Of a DNA stretch of 10,114 nucleotides, positions 5,351-10,114 are shown piece after piece. Source of the stretch: Nitrososphaerales archaeon TH5895. GTDB lineage: Archaea; Thermoproteota; Nitrososphaeria; Nitrososphaerales; Nitrososphaeraceae. A program made the translations under genes and the position numbers. Within the stretch, counting starts at the first letter, position 1, and every line of letters begins with the position of its first letter. The stretch spans positions 1 through 10,114 of the forward strand of contig JAATVS010000624.1 of the NCBI GenBank assembly GCA_014523695.1, written 5' to 3'. The notes under the pieces are model-generated. The model was given only the letters and a program-made list of their open reading frames with translations, was not told where the DNA came from and made no database searches.

Positions 5351-6480
5351 TATCTAAAGTGTCAATGAGCAGGAGACTAGGAATAACTCTCATGGTTGTG
5401 GTGAGTTTAGGTATAGGAATTATAATTACACTATTATTAGCCCACTCTAATATCAATAATCCTCTTTCCACTTCTACTTCAAGGTCGACAACAGCACTAT
5501 CAGCTCAAGAAGAAGTAAAAAGTATTGTTCCACTAGATCAATTAGTCAGCGGAGGTCCACCCCCTGATGGAATTCCATCGATAGACAATCCCAAGTTTAC
5601 GTCAATAAAAGAGGCTGATGAAATCTTAGAAGATTCTGAATTAGTTGTTGGACTAAATGTCAATGGAGATATCCGTGCATATCCACTTCAGATATTAGTT
5701 TGGCATGAAATTGTAAATGATAATGTAGGTGGAGTTCCAGTAGCAATAACTTACTGTCCATTATGTTTTACTAATCAAGTCTTTAATCGCACTTTAGAAG
5801 ATGGCAATACTGTAGAGTTTGGAACCTCAGGTAAGCTGTATAATAGCAATTTAGTAATGTATGATAGAACAAGTGATTCACTATGGAGTCAAGCGCTTGC
5901 ACAGGGAATAGTAGGCAAATATGCAGGGGTCAATCTGCAAAGGATTCCTTTTGATGTTGCAAATTGGAAGGAATGGATGGAATTATATCCAGAAAGTAAG
6001 GTACTCTCAAGGGATACAGGATCTAGTAGACCGTATGGCGCAGATCCATATAGAAATTACTATACTAATTCAGAAGTACTGTTTCCAATATCTAATCAAG
6101 ATGATAGACTTGGACCAAAGGAAATTGTTATAGGCCTAGAAAATAACGGCCAATACAAAGCATACAAACTTCAAGACATAGAAGACAATAAAATAATTAA
6201 TGATAAAATCAATAACAAATCTATAGCGCTACTTTCATCATTCCCTTTTATGGTAAGAGCATTTGATCCTGTCATTGGCAATCAAGTTTTGCAGTTCAAA
6301 TACAATCCTCAGAATAACACCTTTGTAGACCTAAATACAGGGAGTGAATGGAATTTCGAAGGAATTTCAGTTCAGGGAGAGTTAAAAGGAAGAGAGCTTA
6401 TTCGTTTGCCATACGATGAAGGATTTTGGTTTGAGTGGGTCGCATTTCATCCTGACACGGAGTCGTATAATCACCGTTAA
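5347..6480 (+). CDS. DUF3179 domain-containing membrane-anchored protein
   Basis: A 377-aa protein anchored by one N-terminal helix (11-32), with the rest outside the membrane. The DUF3179 domain spans about 70-370. It shows the family's hallmark segments: IRAYPLQILVWHEIVND (109-125), a strand leading into TYCPLCFTNQVFNR (135-148) with the C137-P-L-C140 pair, FGTSGKLYNSNLVMYDR (158-174), SLWSQ (178-182) and PYGADPYRNYY (229-239). The biochemical role is unsettled. The conserved His-Glu and CPxC suggest redox chemistry or metal binding (inference). TTG 5347 overlaps the upstream stop (TTGA) and lies ten bases after AGGGGG (5331-5336); ATG 5365 is an alternative that would keep the anchor. It sits between a Cys-Cys membrane protein and a DsbA-like thioredoxin, so its CPLC pair could be a client or partner of that system. 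A T7 tract follows before the next gene. Confidence 0.9.
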   Translation: MISKVSMSRRLGITLMVVVSLGIGIIITLLLAHSNINNPLSTSTSRSTTALSAQEEVKSIVPLDQLVSGGPPPDGIPSIDNPKFTSIKEADEILEDSELVVGLNVNGDIRAYPLQILVWHEIVNDNVGGVPVAITYCPLCFTNQVFNRTLEDGNTVEFGTSGKLYNSNLVMYDRTSDSLWSQALAQGIVGKYAGVNLQRIPFDVANWKEWMELYPESKVLSRDTGSSRPYGADPYRNYYTNSEVLFPISNQDDRLGPKEIVIGLENNGQYKAYKLQDIEDNKIINDKINNKSIALLSSFPFMVRAFDPVIGNQVLQFKYNPQNNTFVDLNTGSEWNFEGISVQGELKGRELIRLPYDEGFWFEWVAFHPDTESYNHR

Positions 6481-6524
6481 TTGGGTGAGGTAATGCGCTG
6501 GATATTTGATAAGAAAGGTTAATG

Positions 6525-6531
6525 TTTTTTT
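6525..6531 (+). terminator. T7 tract between DUF3179 and dsbA-like genes
   Basis: Seven T about 45 bases after the DUF3179 stop could terminate some transcripts. The adjacent TTTATTTG could instead serve as a TATA element for a start near 6559. Either reading makes the dsbA-like gene partly independent of the upstream pair. Confidence 0.3.
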
Positions 6532-6543
6532 ATTTGATATTCT

Positions 6544-7299
6544 ATGATGAATAATGGAAACATCTTGCAGGGACAAAATCGTATGAGAGCTAAACTTTTA
6601 TCGACATTAGTAGTAATGACAGGGCTTATTTTTGGTATTTTGTTATTCTCGCCTAATATCCTTTCTCTTAACCATAGTACCTCAGCGATGGCACAAACTA
6701 ATGATTCTATAGGTTCATCACCATTTTCATTATCAAATCTGATAGAACAGGGTTCACCTTATCTTGGAAATCTCACAGCTCCCATTACTATAATAGATTT
6801 TAGTGACTTTCAATGTCATCTATGCGCAAGGCACGTAAAAAATACTGAACCCCTAATTAATGAGACATATATACAGACAGGAAAGATAGCTTTAGTTTTC
6901 AAACACCTTCCGAATAGAGGATTTGATTCTATGGGCGCTCATCTGGCTGCTCAATGTGCAAACGAACAAGGAAAGTTCTGGCAATTTTACAAGGTATTAT
7001 ATGAGAATCAGAAAGGTATTGATTCAGGATGGGTCAATAAAGATAATTTGAAAATGCTGTCATCTCAAATACCAGAACTGGAAGTGAAGCAATTCAACAC
7101 TTGTTTTGAGGCTCAAAGGCATAAGGAATTTATCGGTAATGATGTCAAGCTTGCTAATTCACAGGGATTCTTTGATACTCCTTCTTTTATTATAGTAAAT
7201 AGCATCGACGGCTCAAATCTGGAGATAATAAGAGGAGCACAGCCTTTTCCTGCATTCCAATCTGTCATTGAAAAGAAGCTAGATGAATTAAAGAATTAA
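6544..7299 (+). CDS. exported DsbA-like thiol-disulfide oxidoreductase (thioredoxin_4 type)
   Basis: A 251-aa protein with a hydrophobic signal segment (18-42) ending near SAMAQ (47-51). The thioredoxin fold begins at PITIIDFSDFQC (80-91), with the active site C91-H-L-C94 on the first helix. The DsbA helical insert follows, and the cis-proline loop is FFDTPSFII (209-217, P213). Two further cysteines, C138 and C187, lie in the insert and could form a second disulfide. It acts outside the membrane, making, breaking or isomerising disulfides; the direction cannot be read from CHLC alone. ATG 6544 gives an unusual polar leader (MMNNGNILQGQNR). ATG 6583 (MRAKLLSTLVV) gives a standard signal peptide and follows AGGGA at 6569-6573, so it may be the true start. 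Its neighbours are the DUF3179 gene upstream and a CSSC membrane protein 59 bases downstream. Confidence 0.9.
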   Translation: MMNNGNILQGQNRMRAKLLSTLVVMTGLIFGILLFSPNILSLNHSTSAMAQTNDSIGSSPFSLSNLIEQGSPYLGNLTAPITIIDFSDFQCHLCARHVKNTEPLINETYIQTGKIALVFKHLPNRGFDSMGAHLAAQCANEQGKFWQFYKVLYENQKGIDSGWVNKDNLKMLSSQIPELEVKQFNTCFEAQRHKEFIGNDVKLANSQGFFDTPSFIIVNSIDGSNLEIIRGAQPFPAFQSVIEKKLDELKN

Positions 7300-7322
7300 A
7301 GAGTTGATTTCATTACCACTAT

Positions 7323-7342
7323 CGTTTAAAGTCGTTTAAAGT
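7323..7342 (+). promoter_or_regulatory. tandem TATA-like repeat (CGTTTAAAGT)x2
   Basis: Two perfect 10-base copies each contain TTTAAAG. The first box is centred about 31 bases before ATG 7359 and would give a leaderless transcript; the second would start inside the gene. The exact one-helical-turn spacing could also suit a regulator binding site. Confidence 0.45.
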
Positions 7343-7358
7343 CGTATTTTCGACACCT

Positions 7359-7817
7359 ATGTACATCCTAATAGCTGCAGCTGTTACAATTCCTATTTGG
7401 ATCCTATTCAATGTCTTTGACCAACTCATATTCTTTGAACCAATTTGGATCTTTTATCTACCCAAAGATGCGATTACAGGATTTATCTTGACTACAATAG
7501 TTTCGATCCTATTGGAAATCTTAGTTAGCATGAATATTTATGCTATAGGGCACTCCAGACTGAAGATTCGCAGGAAATCGTTATTTTCTGGATCGTCTCT
7601 GAGCATCATTTCCGGTGTGTGTAGTAGTTGTTCATCTGTAGGATTTCTTTTGATATCTACATTCGGTAGTATTGGTGTCATTACTACTAATCTCCTCACA
7701 ATTTATCAAATCCCGTTAAGAATAATTTCTGTTGCGATTCTAATTTTTGCCTTATACTATATGCATAAGAGGATTGTGCAAAGTTGTGTTATGGATTTAA
7801 GGAAAGACTATATGTAA
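7359..7817 (+). CDS. tetraspan membrane protein with intramembrane CSSC pair
   Basis: A 152-aa protein with four predicted helices at about 2-20, 38-60, 80-105 and 117-136. Helix 3 holds the motif SGVCSSCSSVGFLL (85-98, C88 and C91); C143 lies in the short tail. A basic loop (HSRLKIRRKS, 65-74) separates helices 2 and 3. The topology, the Cys pair in helix 3 and the following STFGSIGVI...YQIPLRIISVAIL...HKR layout match the second half of the protein at 4643, so the two are likely distant paralogues. No named family is recognised. A CxxC inside a membrane helix next to a DsbA-like gene suggests electron transfer across the membrane, as in DsbB, VKOR or CcdA, or delivery of a thiophilic metal; this is inference. 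The gene has its own promoter candidate but probably also reads through from the dsbA-like gene. Confidence 0.75.
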   Translation: MYILIAAAVTIPIWILFNVFDQLIFFEPIWIFYLPKDAITGFILTTIVSILLEILVSMNIYAIGHSRLKIRRKSLFSGSSLSIISGVCSSCSSVGFLLISTFGSIGVITTNLLTIYQIPLRIISVAILIFALYYMHKRIVQSCVMDLRKDYM

Positions 7818-7853
7818 AGTATGATTAGTTATACTCAAATATTCAAAAAAAAG

Positions 7854-7861
7854 AACTTATA
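7854..7861 (+). promoter_or_regulatory. TATA box of the decayed SnoaL-like copy
   Basis: AACTTATA, within AAAAGAACTTAT shared with the promoter at 1045-1056, lies about 27 bases before the ATG of the decayed copy. The promoter may still be active. Confidence 0.45.
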
Positions 7862-7884
7862 GAGTCTTATTACAAAATACTAGT

Positions 7885-8054
7885 ATGTCCAAAGTTACGC
7901 CTGAAGAAGCACTAGATTCTGTAGTTCAAGATAGGTATCAACGCAGGGACTTAAGATTCCTTAATAATGCTTTAAGGAACCAGGATTTATCTATTCTAAG
8001 GAACCGGGATCCGAAGTTAGATTTATTACGGAATTCAAAAATATAGTGGATTAA
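7885..8054 (+). pseudogene. 5' remnant of a second SnoaL-like gene
   Basis: The first 39 bases match the SnoaL-like gene at 1086 at 34 positions, and the encoded start MSKVTPEEALDSVV mirrors MSKVTPEEVLHSVA. After codon 14 a net insertion of four bases shifts the frame. The original frame resumes as INAG-T-stop-DSLIM against INSGNLDSLMM, so it also carries a stop. Read from ATG without correction, the frame ends at 8046 after 53 codons. From 7971 another frame contains two 24-base units (KEPG motifs, 7971-7994 and 7995-8018), then stops at 8054. The middle and 3' parts of the gene (after the MMFYE region) are not recognisable. Three of five differences in the first 39 bases are silent, so the copy probably diverged while still functional before decaying. 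It could alternatively encode a new 53-aa protein; I think this less likely. Confidence 0.65.
7971..8018 (+). repeat. two imperfect 24-base tandem units in the SnoaL remnant
   Basis: TTTAAGGAACCAGGAT (7971-7986) is repeated as TCTAAGGAACCGGGAT (7995-8010), 24 bases on. The duplication lies inside the decayed gene and keeps a frame reading KEPG twice. Confidence 0.5.
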
Positions 8055-8164
8055 AATAACTCAAAGAATTCTATCTCAATTATTTGTCTTATCATTCCAA
8101 TCTATGCATGATTGCATGACAAATACGACTAAAGTTATGTTCTGGCATTAGAACACCAGGATCA

Positions 8165-8173
8165 TTTAAAATA
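8165..8173 (+). promoter_or_regulatory. TATA box of the 48-aa Cys-rich gene
   Basis: TTTAAAATA is centred 30 bases before ATG 8199, the same arrangement as at the other small genes in this window. Confidence 0.5.
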
Positions 8174-8198
8174 CTAGGTACCATATGATGTGTAACAG

Positions 8199-8345
8199 AT
8201 GAAAATAACATGTATTGATTGTGGCTGTAGTCCACACGAATGTATGCAGAGCAAATCATCAACTGAGTGTCCTCGCTGCCATGTTCTAAATTGCTGTTGC
8301 TGGCCAGTAATTCATGGCAATGGTGGACGAAGGAATCTGTATTAG
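8199..8345 (+). CDS. 48-aa cysteine-rich protein, probable metal-binding
   Basis: ATG 8199 to TAG 8343-8345. The 48 residues include nine cysteines (5, 8, 10, 15, 24, 27, 32, 33, 34) and three histidines (13, 28, 39). Motifs are C-x2-C-x-C-x4-C (5-15), a CPRC knuckle (24-27) and a CCCWP cluster (32-36), after which the chain is short and basic (GGRRNLY). Two CxxC knuckles about 16 residues apart are typical of a zinc ribbon; the extra Cys cluster would suit a second metal or an iron-sulfur or copper site (inference). An in-frame TAA lies two codons upstream, so ATG 8199 is the only start, and a TATA box sits 30 bases before it. A longer open frame exists on the opposite strand (8403-8092) but has no motif and no promoter at the right distance. 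No family is recognised. Confidence 0.5.
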   Translation: MKITCIDCGCSPHECMQSKSSTECPRCHVLNCCCWPVIHGNGGRRNLY

Positions 8346-8484
8346 TGATTGATATATCGAAGGCTATGTTAAATACGTGATAAAGCAAACATCGTAAACA
8401 CACGGAAAAGTTATTTTAAGCAGCTTTCGTTGAAAAAGGAAATATTGTAATAGATGGGTCTTCTGTATAGTATGCTCAGATATC
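8346..8484. other. leader region of the MFS gene, no gene seen
   Basis: I see no ORF with a start and protein-like composition. TTATTTTAA at 8411-8419 could be a TATA box, predicting a leader of roughly 45 bases for the transporter gene. Confidence 0.3.
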
Positions 8485-9870
8485 TTGAATCATAGCGAAA
8501 CTAACGACGATAAAAATGATGGCAGGATTCCAGCCATAAGGCTAGGTCTAAAAGCAAATATCAATCAGTTTCTGCTTCTGGTATTAGTCAATGCATTTGT
8601 AGGAGCCATGATTGGTCTTGAACAAACAGTAGTTCCACTTCTGGGAAAAGAAGAATTTGGCCTAGAATCTAATGTATTAATTCTATCTTTCATTGCCAGT
8701 TTTGGAATTGTTAAGGCTATACTCAATCTCTTTGCTGGTAGCCTATCCGACAGATGGAACAGAAAGAAGGTTTTAGTATTGGGATGGCTATTTGCTGTGC
8801 CTGTACCGTTCATCTTGCTCTATGGCCCTACTTGGAATTGGGTCTTGTTTGCCAACGTACTGTTAGGCGTAAACCAAGGTCTGGCGTGGTCAATGACTGT
8901 AAATATGAAAATTGATCTTGTAGGAAAGGAGAGAAGAGGACTCGCACTAGGACTGAATGAATTTGCAGGGTATATTGCAGTTGCTTTGGTGGGCTTTTTC
9001 ACAGGTTACATAGCGGCTATATATGGCCTAGAACCATATCCACTCTATTTAGGAATTGCCTTTTCGATACTTGGTTTAGTAATATCTGTGGCCTTTGTTA
9101 AAGATACATCAAGATTCACAGAATTAGAATTAAAAAATGAACTGGAGCTGGAAAAAGAAGATAGAAAAGTCAATGGACAAAACAAGGACGAAGAAGATCT
9201 AGAACAAAGGCTAGAATCTTCAGAAAAAGATCCCCATTTTACTAACTGGCCATACCAATCAGCTGAAAGCAATCTAAGCTTTAAACAGATATTCTTAGAA
9301 ACTTCTTGGAAAAACAGGTCTCTATTAGCGGCTAGTCAAGCAGGGTTAGTTAACAATTTGATATTTGGTGTAACCTGGGGTGTATTTACAATCTATTTTG
9401 TATCTCTTGGAATAGGCATAAACGACACTGCATTTCTAAAAGCGTTACACCCTGGTGTATGGGGATTCTTACAACTTGCAACAGGCCCTCTAAGTGATAG
9501 CCTAGGTAGAAAGAGCCTCATTTATCCTGGGATGATTGTTCAAGCAGTTGGTATTTGGGTAATACTAATGTCTGGAAGTATCTTCTTTGGACTAATTTTT
9601 GGCATGATCCTTTTAGGTGTAGGAACAGCTCTTGTGTATCCTACGTTGCTTGCTGCAATAAGTGATTTAGCTAATCCACGTTGGAGGGCTACTTCTTTAG
9701 GTGTCTATAGATTTTGGAGGGATTTGGGATTTGTTTTTGGGGCTATTGGGATAGGTTTCATTGCAGATGTGTCAAGTTTAAGTACTGCCATTCAGGTAGT
9801 CGCATGGATATCATTGGGTTCTGGAATATTTGTTCTTGCAGTTATGAGGGAAACTAAAGTGAAGCTTTAG
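8485..9870 (+). CDS. major facilitator superfamily (MFS) transporter
   Basis: A 461-aa protein with about twelve membrane helices in two six-helix halves. The MFS motif A appears after helix 2 as GSLSDRWNRKK (85-95) and in weakened form in the second half as GPLSDSLGRKS (334-344). The hydrophobic stretches GVNQGLAWSMTVNM (128-141) and GVGTALVYPTLLAAISDLA (378-396) are typical pore-lining helices 4 and 10. The central cytoplasmic loop (about 206-273) is long and highly charged, with a Glu/Lys-rich part (212-248) that may form a helix or coiled coil. Such proteins are secondary transporters or drug/metabolite exporters; the substrate cannot be told. Codons from 8434 on are open without ATG or GTG, so TTG 8485 (MNHSETNDD) is the only reasonable start; no Shine-Dalgarno sequence precedes it. 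It is monocistronic as far as the window shows. Confidence 0.9.
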   Translation: MNHSETNDDKNDGRIPAIRLGLKANINQFLLLVLVNAFVGAMIGLEQTVVPLLGKEEFGLESNVLILSFIASFGIVKAILNLFAGSLSDRWNRKKVLVLGWLFAVPVPFILLYGPTWNWVLFANVLLGVNQGLAWSMTVNMKIDLVGKERRGLALGLNEFAGYIAVALVGFFTGYIAAIYGLEPYPLYLGIAFSILGLVISVAFVKDTSRFTELELKNELELEKEDRKVNGQNKDEEDLEQRLESSEKDPHFTNWPYQSAESNLSFKQIFLETSWKNRSLLAASQAGLVNNLIFGVTWGVFTIYFVSLGIGINDTAFLKALHPGVWGFLQLATGPLSDSLGRKSLIYPGMIVQAVGIWVILMSGSIFFGLIFGMILLGVGTALVYPTLLAAISDLANPRWRATSLGVYRFWRDLGFVFGAIGIGFIADVSSLSTAIQVVAWISLGSGIFVLAVMRETKVKL

Positions 9871-9935
9871 TACTACAAAACATGATGCGTGTAAAGCAAT
9901 TTAAATAGTTCAAGGGTCAGTTATAATTCCATTTG

Positions 9936-9943
9936 TTTATATT
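9936..9943 (+). promoter_or_regulatory. TATA box of the Cys-rich ORF at the right edge
   Basis: TTTATATT is close to the archaeal consensus and is centred 30 bases before ATG 9970. Confidence 0.55.
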
Positions 9944-9969
9944 ATTAGTAAAGACTTAAGTAATTCGGT

Positions 9970-10114
9970 ATGCTACGCTGTAGCTGTTGCCTTCTCTCTA
10001 ATACTAATATAGACACAGATCTAGAGAAAAGGTTAGGTTGTCAATTACCGGTATGTATAAACTGCATTGTAAATTGTATTCTGGAACTGCAAATAAGGTA
10101 TAAAAGATTAAAAA
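9970..10114 (+). CDS. small cysteine-rich protein, N-terminal part (runs off right edge)
   Basis: ATG 9970 opens a frame that stays open to the window end (48 codons). It has seven cysteines: CSCC at 4-7, then C24, C29, C32 and C36 (GCQLPVCINCIVNC, 23-36), giving a C-x4-C-x2-C-x3-C series. A mixed hydrophobic and basic stretch follows (ILELQIRYKRLK, 37-48). A TATA box at 9936-9943 sits exactly 30 bases upstream, as for the Cys-rich genes at 714 and 8199. No family is recognised. The Cys spacing suggests metal binding or a disulfide-knotted peptide (inference). The true length and C-terminus are not visible. Confidence 0.45.
   Translation, partial: MLRCSCCLLSNTNIDTDLEKRLGCQLPVCINCIVNCILELQIRYKRLK

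Noticed and set aside
5214-5471. 85-codon minus-strand frame rich in His
   Set aside because: The His run is the complement of the Asp (GAT) codons in the tail of the Cys-Cys membrane protein.
5921-6133. 70-codon plus-strand frame inside DUF3179
   Set aside because: It lies fully within the well-conserved DUF3179 gene in another frame.
8092-8403. 103-codon minus-strand frame, His/Cys-containing
   Set aside because: It overlaps the 48-aa Cys-rich gene on the plus strand. It has a GTG start, the nearest TATA-like sequence is too close, and no motif is recognisable. Conservation tests could reverse this choice.
1-10114. tRNA, rRNA, CRISPR array, insertion sequence or attachment site
   Set aside because: No T-loop consensus with matching acceptor stem, no spaced direct repeats, no transposase or integrase motif, and no long terminal inverted repeats were seen by eye. 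A tRNAscan or Rfam search would settle it.

Overview
The window looks like a piece of an A+T-rich archaeal chromosome, most likely an ammonia-oxidising Thaumarchaeote (Nitrososphaeria, Nitrososphaera/Nitrosocosmicus-like). This rests on three things. The protein families fit: DUF3179, exported DsbA-like thioredoxins, SnoaL-like NTF2 proteins, a CARF/HFX_2341-type regulator and secreted duplicated proteins of the kind often annotated DUF7482. TATA boxes sit 26-32 bases ahead of many starts, giving leaderless or nearly leaderless mRNAs. GTG and TTG starts are common. The taxonomic placement is inference; no rRNA or other marker gene is present.

Layout. Positions 1-272 hold the 5' part of a minus-strand membrane-anchored protein. 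Positions 273-2467 are gene-poor for long ORFs, but contain a 124-aa SnoaL-like protein (1086-1460) and several very small ORFs: a 37-aa protein with seven cysteines (714-827) and three single-helix membrane microproteins (1523-1612, 1802-1954, 2125-2253). Positions 2468-3652 encode a secreted protein with two copies of one domain. Positions 3799-4494 encode a CARF-type regulator whose first beta strand lies upstream of any ATG/GTG/TTG start.

Positions 4643-7817 form a same-strand cluster: a tetraspan membrane protein with an intramembrane Cys-Cys pair, a DUF3179 protein with a CPLC motif, an exported DsbA-like thioredoxin with CHLC, and a second tetraspan protein with a CSSC pair. I read this as an envelope thiol-redox or metal-handling module; that function is inferred. 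Positions 7818-8484 hold a decayed second copy of the SnoaL-like gene, including its promoter, and a 48-aa protein with nine cysteines (8199-8345). Positions 8485-9870 encode an MFS transporter, and a third small Cys-rich ORF starts at 9970 and runs off the right edge.

No tRNA, rRNA, CRISPR array, transposase or attachment site was recognised. The most novel material is the thiol-redox cluster with its paired membrane proteins, the scattered Cys-rich and single-helix microproteins, the hidden start of the regulator, and the SnoaL pseudogene.
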